The notes: generated by a model not told the origin, from the sequence alone. Counted from the stretch's first letter, positions 1-7,807 are shown. The stretch is 15,845 nt of DNA from an uncultured Oscillospiraceae bacterium (GCA_900547015.1 URFD01000025.1:1-15845), one strand, 5' to 3'. Numbers and translations are program-made.

Positions 1-9
1 AGTTCCTCT

Positions 10-29
10 ATACCCGAACACTCGGGTAT
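10..29. repeat. Perfect 8-bp inverted repeat near the left edge
   Basis: ATACCCGA (10-17), loop ACAC (18-21), TCGGGTAT (22-29) form a perfect hairpin. It could be the remains of a terminator for a gene lying to the left of the window, but the bases after it (GATTTCGG) make a poor T-tract. Its function is unknown. No coding region is visible in bases 1-190. Confidence 0.35.
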
Positions 30-102
30 GATTTCGGTCAGATATGACAAAGGACGGTTGGAGGGGCAGGGCAATTTTTACACGACAAGAGGAAAATCTC
101 TC

Positions 103-131
103 TTTCCAAGCGGGAAGATGTGTTATATAAT
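103..131 (+). promoter_or_regulatory. Probable sigma-A promoter of the MBOAT operon
   Basis: The -10 TATAAT (126-131) is a perfect consensus. The -35 candidate TTTCCA (103-108) matches 4 of 6 bases, with a 17-base spacer. It lies about 65 bases before the MBOAT start, leaving a short leader that contains two overlapping inverted repeats. Confidence 0.6.
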
Positions 132-168
132 AAAACAGAGGGACTGAAAACGGCGGCTCTGTTTTCAG
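132..168 (+). promoter_or_regulatory. Two mutually exclusive hairpins in the MBOAT operon leader
   Basis: Hairpin A pairs AAAACAGAG (132-140) with CTCTGTTTT (157-165), 9 bp perfect. Hairpin B pairs CTGAAAAC (144-151) with GTTTTCAG (161-168), 8 bp perfect. Both need bases 161-165, so they cannot form together. The sequence starts right after the -10 box and would be at the very 5' end of the transcript. A switch or an mRNA stabiliser is possible. No T-tract follows, so this is not a plain terminator. Confidence 0.4.
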
Positions 169-196
169 CAAGTTGTGTCATGAGGTGTAGTTGTCG

Positions 197-1615
197 ATGG
201 TGTTTTCAAATCTGTTCTTTATCTATCTGTTTTTGCCGCTGAATTTGCTTTTATACTTTGCGGTCAAAAATCAGACATGGAGAAATGTGGTGCTTTTGGG
301 CTTTTCCTTGGTCTTTTATGCGTGGGGAGAGCCGATCTGGGTGTTCATGCTCATCCTGACCGCCCTGCTGGACTACTTTTGGGCAAGGTGTATCGAGCGG
401 TTTCGCGCACAGGGAAACCGCCTGCGGATGAAGCTGGCGCTTGCCGCTTCCCTTTGCTTTGATTTGGGGATGCTCGGAGTCTTTAAATACAGCGGATTTT
501 TTATGGAAAATCTCAATGCCGTTACCGGGTTGTCTTTGCCGGTTCCAAGGATTGCGCTGCCCATCGGCATTTCGTTCTACACCTTCCAGACTATCAGCTA
601 TGTCGTGGATGTCTATCGGGGAACGGTGTCGGCACAGCGCAGCTTCTATCGCTATCTGATGTACCTGTCCAGCTATCATCAGCTGGTGGCAGGCCCGATT
701 GTCCGTTACAGCGATGTAGCGGCTGAAATTGAAAACCGTTCCACCACCATGCAGGATTTCAGCGAAGGCATCACCCGCTTCTGCATCGGTCTGAGCAAGA
801 AGGTCGTGGTCGCCAATGTTGCGGGTGGACTGGTCGGGCAGTATCTGGACGCTCCGCTGCATAGCCTGTCGACGGCAGGCGCGTGGTTTGGCGCTCTGCT
901 GTATTCGTTGCAGCTGTACTACGACTTCTCCGCCTACTCGGATATGGCAATCGGTATGGGCAGGATGTTCGGCTTCCACTATCCGGAAAACTTTAACTAT
1001 CCGTATATCTCCCACTCGGTGACCGAGTTCTGGCGCAGGTGGCATATTTCGCTGAGCAGCTTCTTTCGGGACTATGTCTATATCCCACTGGGAGGAAATC
1101 GGCGCCACCAGATTGCAAACCTCTGTGTGGTCTGGCTGCTGACCGGACTGTGGCATGGGGCAAGCTGGAACTTTGTCCTGTGGGGTGCGTTCTACGGGGC
1201 TTTGCTGATTCTGGAAAAGAAGGGCCTGCTCAAGATTCTGGAAAAAATCCCGCGGCTGTTTTCTCACCTGTACCTGCTGTTTATTACGCTGGTGGGCTGG
1301 ACTATCTTCTACACCACCGATTTGGGCCGATTGGGCGGCTATCTGCGCGTGATGTTCGGGCTTTCCGGTCAGCCGCTGACCGACCCGCAGTTGGGAATCA
1401 CCTTTGCAAACCAGCTGTTCTGGCTGTTGATCGCGCTGCTGTTCTGTATGCCGGTGACCCAGTGGGTCAAACACCGCCTTCAGGAACATCCCACCAAAGC
1501 AAAGCAGACGGCGGTGTGCGTAGCGACGGCGATGATGAATGTCGTGCTGCTGTTCATCTGTACCTCGATGCTGGTGGGAGACAGCTACAATCCATTTTTA
1601 TACTTTCGGTTTTAA
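197..1615 (+). CDS. MBOAT family membrane O-acyltransferase (AlgI-like)
   Basis: This is a polytopic membrane protein of 472 residues and the usual length for AlgI/PatA/DltB-type acyltransferases. These proteins move acyl groups, often acetyl, across the membrane for O-acylation of exported or surface polymers. The N-terminus MVFSNLFFIYLFLPLNLLLY is typical of the AlgI branch. The family signature is clear: EFWRRWHISLS has its conserved histidine at about residue 283, and LTGLWHGASWNF holds the expected catalytic His at about 320. Many hydrophobic segments run along the whole length. The ATG at 197 is chosen because GAGGTG (182-187) sits 9 bases upstream; a TTG at 191 would leave only 3 bases of spacing. 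The stop codon TAA overlaps the ribosome binding site of the next gene (AAGGAGG, from 1614), which indicates tight co-translation with the DHHW protein. The acylated polymer cannot be told from this sequence. Confidence 0.93.
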   Translation: MVFSNLFFIYLFLPLNLLLYFAVKNQTWRNVVLLGFSLVFYAWGEPIWVFMLILTALLDYFWARCIERFRAQGNRLRMKLALAASLCFDLGMLGVFKYSGFFMENLNAVTGLSLPVPRIALPIGISFYTFQTISYVVDVYRGTVSAQRSFYRYLMYLSSYHQLVAGPIVRYSDVAAEIENRSTTMQDFSEGITRFCIGLSKKVVVANVAGGLVGQYLDAPLHSLSTAGAWFGALLYSLQLYYDFSAYSDMAIGMGRMFGFHYPENFNYPYISHSVTEFWRRWHISLSSFFRDYVYIPLGGNRRHQIANLCVVWLLTGLWHGASWNFVLWGAFYGALLILEKKGLLKILEKIPRLFSHLYLLFITLVGWTIFYTTDLGRLGGYLRVMFGLSGQPLTDPQLGITFANQLFWLLIALLFCMPVTQWVKHRLQEHPTKAKQTAVCVATAMMNVVLLFICTSMLVGDSYNPFLYFRF

Positions 1616-1627
1616 GGAGGGTGCAAC

Positions 1628-3229
1628 ATGAAGAAACAGGAAGGCCAATCGCTGCATTTTGTCAATGTTTTTGTGACGCTGCTGATTTTGGCGGTGGTGG
1701 GTTGTCTTGCCCTGCTGCTGCCGAAACCGACCGTTTCTGAAATCGAAAAACGGGAGCTGGCCAAGCGTCCGCAGTGGAGCTGGAGCAGCTGGTTTTCCGG
1801 CGAATTTGCCAAGGAGTATGACGCATACTTTGCAGACACCTTCCCGGCGCGGGACGAGCTGGTGACCGCGGCAGTCCGTATGGAGTCGATGCGCGGCCTG
1901 CACCCCGATGATGTCCGCATCCATCAGGCAGCCCCGCAGCCGAAGGAGGACACGCTGACCGCTGCGGTCGGAGCGCAGGAAACACCGAAGCAGGAGCCAT
2001 CCAAGCAGAACAGCTCCTCCAAGCCGCAGACTGACCCTTCTGCATCCGAGCAGGAGACGCCGGAGAAGCAGATTGACTACGACGCCTATCAGGACCCGAA
2101 CGCTCCCGGAAACGGCTTGAGCGGAGAGGGCGACGGCGAACAGATCGAGGGCCTGTTCTTGTACCAGAATATGGGAATGCAGATTTTTGGCGGCAGTCGG
2201 GCGATGGCAGAGCGGTATGCCAATACCATTAATTCCTATACCAACGCGCTGGACGGGGTGCAGGTTTACAGCATGGTCATCCCGACCCCAATCGAATTTT
2301 ACCTGCCGCCGAAGTATCAGGGAATCTCCCCAAGCCAGAAGGAGAATATCGAGTTCATCAATTCGCACCTGCTTCCGCAGGTCAAGCGGGTGGACGCATA
2401 CAGCGAAATCGAGAAGCAGAAGGACGATTATCTCTATTTCCGCACCGACCACCACTGGACGGCGCGCGGAGCCTATGCGGCCTATCTGGCATTTTGCCGA
2501 AGCGCTGGGCTGGAGCCGGTTGCCCTTTCGGAGATGGAGCGCCACCAGATTGACGGCTTCCTCGGAACCTACTACAATCAGACCCAAGACCTGAAGCTGG
2601 CAAAGACCCCGGACTTTGTGGAATATTTTGTGCCGCCGGTGAAGTGCCAGACCTGGCAGTATCGGCGCGGCAAGCCGTTTGACCCAGTCGAAAGCACCAT
2701 CTTTGCAAGCTATGCTACGGGTGGCCAGAATACTTACGGTGTATTCCTGCACGGGGATTACCCGCTGACCCACATCAAGACGGACAACAAGACCGGACGA
2801 AAGGTCCTGATGACCAAGGAGTCGTTCGGAAATGCCTTTGCTCCGTTTTTGGTCTCCCATTTTGACGAGGTGTTTGTTGTGGACCAGCGGTATTTCGAGC
2901 TGAATCTCACCGATTTCATCCGGGAGCATGGGGTCACCGATCTGATTTTTGTCAATAATATCTTTGCGGCAAACACCAAGATTCGAATTGAGGAGCTCGA
3001 ACGAATCCAGAACCAGACCTATGTGCCGTATGTCCCGGCAACACCGGCGCCGGTTCAGCAGGAGACCCCTGCCCAGCCGGAAGTAAAACCAGAGGCAGAA
3101 CCAGAGGTAGAATCAAAGGTTCCGCCGAAATCGGACGAACAGAAAAAAGAGGACACCGATTCCCAGCAGAAGAAAAAGCGGAAGGTCGTTAAGAAGAGTC
3201 AGAAGGAATCGGCGAAATCCGAGGACTAA
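1628..3229 (+). CDS. Membrane-anchored DHHW family protein (AlgX/AlgJ-like, SGNH-type acyl transfer partner)
   Basis: This 533-residue protein has one N-terminal membrane segment (about residues 10-30) and an extracytoplasmic remainder. The family signature RTDHHWTARGAY places D274-H275-H276-W277 as in DHHW and AlgX/AlgJ proteins, where Asp/His form part of a Ser-His-Asp triad. ESFGNAFAPFL supplies the likely nucleophile Ser399. The motif FADTFPARDEL near residues 70-80 is also typical of the family. Such proteins accept the acyl group delivered by an MBOAT partner and transfer it to polysaccharide, which fits the gene directly upstream. Two low-complexity regions are odd: a Gln/Pro/Glu/Ser-rich insert (about residues 100-165) before the catalytic part, and a C-terminal tail of about 75 residues, first Pro/Glu-rich and then strongly Lys-rich. 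AAGGAGG overlapping the preceding stop codon sets the start. Confidence 0.88.
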   Translation: MKKQEGQSLHFVNVFVTLLILAVVGCLALLLPKPTVSEIEKRELAKRPQWSWSSWFSGEFAKEYDAYFADTFPARDELVTAAVRMESMRGLHPDDVRIHQAAPQPKEDTLTAAVGAQETPKQEPSKQNSSSKPQTDPSASEQETPEKQIDYDAYQDPNAPGNGLSGEGDGEQIEGLFLYQNMGMQIFGGSRAMAERYANTINSYTNALDGVQVYSMVIPTPIEFYLPPKYQGISPSQKENIEFINSHLLPQVKRVDAYSEIEKQKDDYLYFRTDHHWTARGAYAAYLAFCRSAGLEPVALSEMERHQIDGFLGTYYNQTQDLKLAKTPDFVEYFVPPVKCQTWQYRRGKPFDPVESTIFASYATGGQNTYGVFLHGDYPLTHIKTDNKTGRKVLMTKESFGNAFAPFLVSHFDEVFVVDQRYFELNLTDFIREHGVTDLIFVNNIFAANTKIRIEELERIQNQTYVPYVPATPAPVQQETPAQPEVKPEAEPEVESKVPPKSDEQKKEDTDSQQKKKRKVVKKSQKESAKSED

Positions 3230-3247
3230 CAGGAAAGGAGCAGAGGA

Positions 3248-4282
3248 ATGTTCAACAAACACAAGACGGCGCGCAGGATGGCTGCCGCTGTGGCTGCCGC
3301 AGTGTTATGCCTGATGTCTGGCTGCTCCTCTCAGCAACGGAATCAGCAGCCCGGTGCGGCAAGACGGCAGATGTCGATGGTGATTTCTTCCGATGTGCCG
3401 GAGAGCGTCAGAAAGGCGGCAGAGGAATTTGCCAACCGTGTGGCCTACTATTCGGACGGAGAGCTGCAAATCTCGCTGAGCGAAAGCCAGAAGCTTAAGA
3501 GTGTTCTGAACGCCTCGGACACCGAATTTGCGATGGTTCTGAATGAGCAGCTCACCGATGACCTGCCGGAGCTGACGACGCTGGAACTTCCCTTTTATTT
3601 TAAACACGCAGACAATCAATTCAGCGCCCTCAACTCGGAGCGGACCCGCATCCTGCTCAACCGCATGATTGGGCGGGTTTACCCGATGCAGGTGCAGATG
3701 GCGACGGCCTGCGGCTATGAGGATTTTGCCGCCGATGCTTCGGTGGACTTGACCGACTTTCGCAAGCAGTATCCGCTGGCGGTCAAGCGGTCGTTTTTTG
3801 TGGAGGAGCTGCAACAGGACCTCGGCGCAAAAGAAATCGAGGCAGAAAACCCGATGGCGCTGCTGCTGTCCGGTCAGGCAGAGATTGCCACAGTGAAATT
3901 GCAGCAGGTGGTCTCGGCGATGGAGCGCACCGAGGAGGAGAAAAAGGAGCTGGTCGTGCTGGACAGTGCCCAGAAGATTCAGACAGTCTACCTCTTGTCG
4001 GGGCAGGATGTGATGGATTCCCTGACGCCGCGCCAGCGTGCAGCGGTCAAACAGGCGGCTGTGATGGCGTGCGGATATTGCCGGGTGCTCACCGACCAGA
4101 AGCACCAGAAGGAGCAGGAGCAGCTGCGCCGGATGGGGGTGGAAATCCTGCCCATCAATCTGGAAAAATATTACGCAATGCTGGGGGATATCTACCAGTA
4201 CGAAAATGACCGGATGCTCTATCAGCTCGATGCGGAGCTGGACCGGGTGATGCGAAGCGACTCGGTCAAGGAAACCTTTTAG
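3248..4282 (+). CDS. Putative lipoprotein resembling a TRAP-transporter DctP solute-binding protein
   Basis: This is a 344-residue secreted lipoprotein. A basic, Ala-rich signal peptide ends in a lipobox LMSGC with lipidation at Cys26. The mature part matches the order of elements in DctP-type binding proteins: an early segment reading like 'VPESVRKAAEEFANRV', then LELPFYF near residue 117, a central stretch with 'DLGAKEIEAENPMALLLSGQ' resembling the family's LGA...E.Y.ALQ.G segment, and a late helix LTPRQRAAVKQAA followed by a long amphipathic helix and GVEI. The usual KGLKIR.. ligand-arginine segment is poorly conserved (DFRKQYPLAVKR), so carboxylate binding is doubtful. It has its own ribosome binding site (AAAGGAG, about 3233-3239) and starts 18 bases after the DHHW gene, so the three genes look like one operon. 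No DctQ or DctM permease genes are nearby. A role in the surface acylation system is inference from position only. Confidence 0.72.
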   Translation: MFNKHKTARRMAAAVAAAVLCLMSGCSSQQRNQQPGAARRQMSMVISSDVPESVRKAAEEFANRVAYYSDGELQISLSESQKLKSVLNASDTEFAMVLNEQLTDDLPELTTLELPFYFKHADNQFSALNSERTRILLNRMIGRVYPMQVQMATACGYEDFAADASVDLTDFRKQYPLAVKRSFFVEELQQDLGAKEIEAENPMALLLSGQAEIATVKLQQVVSAMERTEEEKKELVVLDSAQKIQTVYLLSGQDVMDSLTPRQRAAVKQAAVMACGYCRVLTDQKHQKEQEQLRRMGVEILPINLEKYYAMLGDIYQYENDRMLYQLDAELDRVMRSDSVKETF

Positions 4283-4411
4283 TCGATGCGAAGTGCTCGG
4301 GAGTCGGCGGTCATTCGGTCTTGCTGCACAAAAACACCTCCCAGTCCGGAGGGAGATTCGTATTGGCGGATGAATGTTTTTGATTTCCCGGGAAATGCTC
4401 GGGGAAATAAG
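4283..4411. other. Intergenic gap between the acylation operon and the valS promoter
   Basis: No gene is supported here. Bases 4337-4352 can form a small CCTCC/GGAGG hairpin without a T-tract, so I find no convincing terminator for the upstream operon. A perfect 14-base palindrome, ATTTCCCGGGAAAT, lies at 4383-4396, just upstream of the valS -35 box. Confidence 0.5.
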
Positions 4412-4440
4412 TTGACAAAGTCCCAAAATCATGATAGATT
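4412..4440 (+). promoter_or_regulatory. Sigma-A promoter of the T-box/valS unit
   Basis: The -35 TTGACA (4412-4417) is perfect. A 17-base spacer leads to the -10 TAGATT (4435-4440), which is preceded by an extended -10 TGA (4432-4434). Transcription would begin around 4447, immediately before the T-box leader. Confidence 0.75.
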
Positions 4441-4446
4441 AAAGAT

Positions 4447-4755
4447 GGTTTCAACAGAATATCTGGAAAATCGATGAGAAGGAAGTAAAACGATCAGCGC
4501 ACTCACAGAGAGCCGGCACCAGCTGAAAGCCCGGCAGAAAGCGGAATCGACAAAGTAGCCTTTGAGAGTATGCCGAACGAAAGGGTGCAGGCCACCTTTT
4601 TCAGTAGACCATAACGGTTGGACCCCGTTACCGGCCCGGCGTGTTGAGCTTGATTCAGCATGTGCTGAGTGGGCAGTTCATCTGCCAAGTAAGGTGGTAC
4701 CGCAGGAATTTGAATCTCCTGTCCTTTGCAACGTGCAAGGGACGGGAGTTTTTTT
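4447..4755 (+). promoter_or_regulatory. T-box riboswitch (tRNA-Val responsive) controlling valS
   Basis: A leader of about 300 bases precedes valS. The T-box core AAGGTGGTACCGCAGG (4691-4706) is almost canonical. The antiterminator can be drawn as AAGG (4691-4694) with CCTT (4723-4726) and CAGG (4703-4706) with CCTG (4718-4721), leaving the bulge TGGTACCG (4695-4702). Its TGGT would pair with the ACCA end of uncharged tRNA-Val, whose discriminator base is normally A. The Stem I base is GCGCACTC (4497-4504) with GAGTATGC (4566-4573), one mismatch. The 3' side of Stem I carries GTA at 4555-4557 followed by a purine and CCTTTGAGAG, so GTA (Val) is the likely specifier. Low tRNA-Val charging should favour read-through into valS. 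The class and gene match are firm; the exact specifier register is my reading. Confidence 0.9.
4716..4755 (+). terminator. Regulated terminator of the valS T-box
   Basis: A 15-bp stem, 4716-4730 with 4734-4748 (loop ACG, two G-T pairs), is followed by seven T (4749-4755). Its left arm contains the bases used by the antiterminator (4718-4726), so the two structures exclude each other, as expected for transcription attenuation. Confidence 0.92.
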
Positions 4756-4831
4756 ATTTCCAGTCGTTTTCCAAAAGGCTGCACAACAACTTTTATGATT
4801 GCAAATTTTATGAAAGAGGAGGAGCTGTCAT

Positions 4832-7453
4832 ATGAAAGAATTATCGAAAATCTATGACCCCAAACAGGTAGAAGACCGCACCTACCAATTTTGGCTGGAC
4901 GGCGGATATTTCCACGCTGAGCCAAATCCGGATAAAAAACCATACACCATCGTGATCCCGCCACCGAACATCACCGGTCAGCTGCACATGGGCCACGCAC
5001 TCGACGAGACCTTGCAGGATATCCTGATTCGTTTCCGCCGGATGCAGGGCTATGAAACCCTCTGGCTGCCGGGTACCGACCACGCTTCCATCGCGACCGA
5101 GGCAAAGATTGTCAACGCGATGAAGGAGGAAGGTCTGACCAAGGAGGATTTGGGCAGAGAGGGCTTCCTGGAGCGTGCATGGGAGTGGAAACGCAAATAC
5201 GGCGGCAGAATCATCGAGCAGCTCAAAAAGCTGGGCTCCTCCTGTGACTGGGACAGAGAGCGGTTCACACTGGATGACGGATGCTCCGAGGCAGTCAAAG
5301 AGGTGTTTGTCAACCTGTACAACAAGGGACTCATCTATCAGGGCGAGCGCATCATCAACTGGTGTCCGCACTGCATGACCTCCATCTCGGATGCAGAGGT
5401 AGAGTATGAGGAGCAGGCAGGCCACTTCTGGCACCTGCGTTATCCGCTGGCTGACGGCAGCGGCGATGTTGTTCTGGCAACCACCCGTCCGGAAACCATG
5501 CTGGGCGATACCGCAGTAGCGGTTAACCCGAAGGATGAGCGCTATCAGAACCTGATTGGCAAAAATGTCATACTGCCGCTGCTCAACCGAGAAATCCCGA
5601 TTGTCGGCGACGAGTATGTTGACATGGAATTTGGTACCGGCGTTGTCAAAATCACACCGGCACACGACCCGAACGACTATGAGGTAGGCCGCCGCCATGA
5701 CCTGCCAATCATCAAGGTTATGAACGACGATGCAACCATGACCGCAGCCTGCGGCAAATATGCCGGCATGGACCGCTATGAGGCTAGAAAAGCAATCGTC
5801 AAGGATCTGGAGGAGCAGGGCTATCTGCTCAAGGTAGAGGACCATGCCCACAATGTCGGCACCTGCTACCGCTGCGGAACCACCGTTGAGCCGATGATTT
5901 CCAAGCAGTGGTTTGTAAAGATGGAGCCTCTGGCAAAACCTGCCATCGGTGTTGTTCGTGACGGACGAATCAAGCTGATTCCGGAGCGTATGAACAAGAC
6001 CTATTACAACTGGATGGAGAACATCAAAGACTGGTGTATCTCCCGTCAGCTCTGGTGGGGTCACCGCATCCCGGCTTATTACTGCGAGGAGTGCGGCGAG
6101 GTCATCGTTGCAAAGGATGCTCCGTCCGTTTGTCCGAAGTGCGGCAGCGCACACCTGCATCAGGATGAGGATACCCTCGATACCTGGTTCAGCTCGGCAC
6201 TCTGGCCATTCTCCACTTTGGGCTGGCCGAACAACACCGAGGAGCTCAAATACTTCTACCCGACCAGCACACTGGTTACCGGCTACGACATCATCTTCTT
6301 CTGGGTTGCCCGTATGATTTTCTCCGGCTTGGAGCATATGGGAGATATCCCATTCAATACCGTTCTGTTCCACGGTCTGGTTCGTGACGCACAGGGCAGA
6401 AAGATGTCCAAGTCTCTGGGCAACGGCATCGACCCGCTGGAAATCATCGACCAGTACGGTGCAGACGCTCTGCGCTTTACCTTGGCAACCGGCAACACCC
6501 CGGGCAACGATATGCGTTTCAGCGATGAGAAGGTTCTCTCCAGCCGAAACTTCGCCAACAAGATTTGGAACGCTTCCCGATTTGTTCTCATGAACCTCAA
6601 GGACGAGCAGATGAATCTGGAGCTTCCGCAGGAGCTGGCAATCGAGGACAAGTGGGTTCTCTCCAAATACAACAAGCTGGTTCGCGAGGTTACCGATAAC
6701 CTCGAGCGCTTCGAGCTGGGCATCGCAGTCAGCAAGCTGTATGACTTCATCTGGGATGTTTTCTGCGACTGGTATGTTGAGCTGGCAAAGACCAGACTTT
6801 GGGAGGATGGCGCAGAGGCAGAGGTTGCAAGAAAAGTACTGGTTTATGTCATGAGCAACACCCTCAAGCTGCTGCACCCATTCATGCCGTTTATTACCGA
6901 GGAAATCTGGCAGGCTCTGCCGCATGAGGGCGAAAGCATCATGGTATCTCAGTGGCCGGTTTACCGCGAGGAGCTGGACTTCTCGGCTCAGGAGCAGGAG
7001 TTTGAAAAGGTCATGGATGCCATCAAGGCAGTTCGTGCCCGCCGTTCCGAGATGAACGTACCGCCGAGCAAGAAGGCAACCCTGTATATCGAGACTGCAT
7101 CCGAGGATATTTTCCGCCAGTCCACCGCTTTCCTGACCCGTCTGGCATGGGCAGAGGAGGTTGTTCTGGGTGCGCCGGAGGATGCACCGTCCTGCGTTCA
7201 GGTCATCACCGACAGCGCCAAAATCTATATGCCGCTGGCACAGCTGGTAGACCGCGACAAGGAGATTGCAAGACTGACCAAGGAAAAGCAGGCCTGCGAG
7301 AAGGACATCTCCTTCTTGGAGGGCAAGCTGGGCAATCCTGGCTTTGTGGCAAAGGCTCCGGAAAAGGTCATCAACGACCAGAGAGCGAAGCTGGAAAAAG
7401 CCAAAGAGCTGCTCGCAAAAATCGAGTCGAGCCTTGCAGCTTTCAACAACTAA
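4832..7453 (+). CDS. valS: Valine--tRNA ligase
   Basis: This cytoplasmic class Ia aminoacyl-tRNA synthetase attaches valine to tRNA-Val and hydrolyses mischarged Thr-tRNA. Its 873 residues are the normal bacterial length. The N-terminal signature PPPNITGQLHMGHALDETLQ carries the HIGH motif as HMGH (52-55), and the KMSKS loop is exact (524-528, KMSKSLGN). The editing-domain region includes TTRPETMLGDTAVAV. Cysteine pairs (WCPHC, CYRC, YYCEEC, CPKC) suggest bound zinc. A C-terminal coiled-coil arm rich in Lys/Glu fits the tRNA-binding tail of ValRS. AGGAGG (4817-4822) lies 9 bases before the ATG. The gene follows the T-box directly and is closed by a terminator, so it is a single-gene unit. Confidence 0.98.
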   Translation: MKELSKIYDPKQVEDRTYQFWLDGGYFHAEPNPDKKPYTIVIPPPNITGQLHMGHALDETLQDILIRFRRMQGYETLWLPGTDHASIATEAKIVNAMKEEGLTKEDLGREGFLERAWEWKRKYGGRIIEQLKKLGSSCDWDRERFTLDDGCSEAVKEVFVNLYNKGLIYQGERIINWCPHCMTSISDAEVEYEEQAGHFWHLRYPLADGSGDVVLATTRPETMLGDTAVAVNPKDERYQNLIGKNVILPLLNREIPIVGDEYVDMEFGTGVVKITPAHDPNDYEVGRRHDLPIIKVMNDDATMTAACGKYAGMDRYEARKAIVKDLEEQGYLLKVEDHAHNVGTCYRCGTTVEPMISKQWFVKMEPLAKPAIGVVRDGRIKLIPERMNKTYYNWMENIKDWCISRQLWWGHRIPAYYCEECGEVIVAKDAPSVCPKCGSAHLHQDEDTLDTWFSSALWPFSTLGWPNNTEELKYFYPTSTLVTGYDIIFFWVARMIFSGLEHMGDIPFNTVLFHGLVRDAQGRKMSKSLGNGIDPLEIIDQYGADALRFTLATGNTPGNDMRFSDEKVLSSRNFANKIWNASRFVLMNLKDEQMNLELPQELAIEDKWVLSKYNKLVREVTDNLERFELGIAVSKLYDFIWDVFCDWYVELAKTRLWEDGAEAEVARKVLVYVMSNTLKLLHPFMPFITEEIWQALPHEGESIMVSQWPVYREELDFSAQEQEFEKVMDAIKAVRARRSEMNVPPSKKATLYIETASEDIFRQSTAFLTRLAWAEEVVLGAPEDAPSCVQVITDSAKIYMPLAQLVDRDKEIARLTKEKQACEKDISFLEGKLGNPGFVAKAPEKVINDQRAKLEKAKELLAKIESSLAAFNN

Positions 7454-7477
7454 ACAACTCCCTTGTGGAAAAAAAGG

Positions 7478-7511
7478 ATCCCCGGAACACAGCCGTGTTC
7501 CGGGGATTTTG
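7478..7511 (+). terminator. Intrinsic terminator after valS
   Basis: A perfect 13-bp stem, ATCCCCGGAACAC (7478-7490) with GTGTTCCGGGGAT (7495-7507), has loop AGCC and is followed by a short T-run. It lies 24 bases after the valS stop. The A-run before the stem would let it act weakly on the other strand too. Confidence 0.85.
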
Positions 7512-7807
7512 TCGTGTGGCTTACTGTCTAATAAAAATGACAGGATTAGATGAGGGACGAGATGGACTCGCAATTTCCCTGATAGGTGATCGTAGCCTTT
7601 AGGGTAAAGGACTGCTGTAGATTCTCCATCTTCCTACGATTTTAAATGATTTCTTTCCTTTCGTCTATCATAAGAGAGGATGCAATTCAATCAAGATAGA
7701 AAAAATCAATCGGGGAGATATAGACAGAATCAATCTATCAATACCTGCCGCAGGTTGAGGGCAAGCCGGAGAGACGCAATTTCGATTATGGAAATTCCAC
7801 AAAGACC
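7512..7807. other. Intergenic stretch with possible RNA folds, no gene seen
   Basis: No coding region is supported. Bases 7553-7580 can fold as AGGGA-CGAG paired with CTCG...TCCCT. Bases 7589-7595 (ATCGTAG) pair perfectly with 7634-7640 (CTACGAT), enclosing a 6-bp hairpin CCTTTA-GGG-TAAAGG (7596-7610) and a weak AGAT/ATCT hairpin (7619-7631), then TTTTAAAT. Farther right are an ACCTG/CAGGT hairpin (7743-7755), an AATTTC/GAAATT inverted repeat (7778-7796) and several TCAATC copies. It could hold a small RNA, a decayed leader or nothing functional. Confidence 0.3.

Noticed and set aside
197..3229. D-alanylation (dltB/dltD) identity for the first two genes
   Set aside because: No dltA or dltC is nearby and the second protein carries a DHHW/AlgX-like signature rather than a DltD one. 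The general MBOAT/DHHW call is safer.
4337..4355. Terminator after the acylation operon
   Set aside because: The stem is only 5 bp and no T-tract follows, so I do not call it.
4841..7573. A 910-codon open frame on the minus strand opposite valS
   Set aside because: It is the exact antisense of a clearly recognised ValRS. The translated product has no recognisable motif, and no ribosome binding site supports it. GC-rich codon bias leaves long open antisense frames.
7508..7640. A second T-box or other known riboswitch before pepT
   Set aside because: No T-box core or other recognisable aptamer consensus is present; only unassigned hairpins can be drawn.
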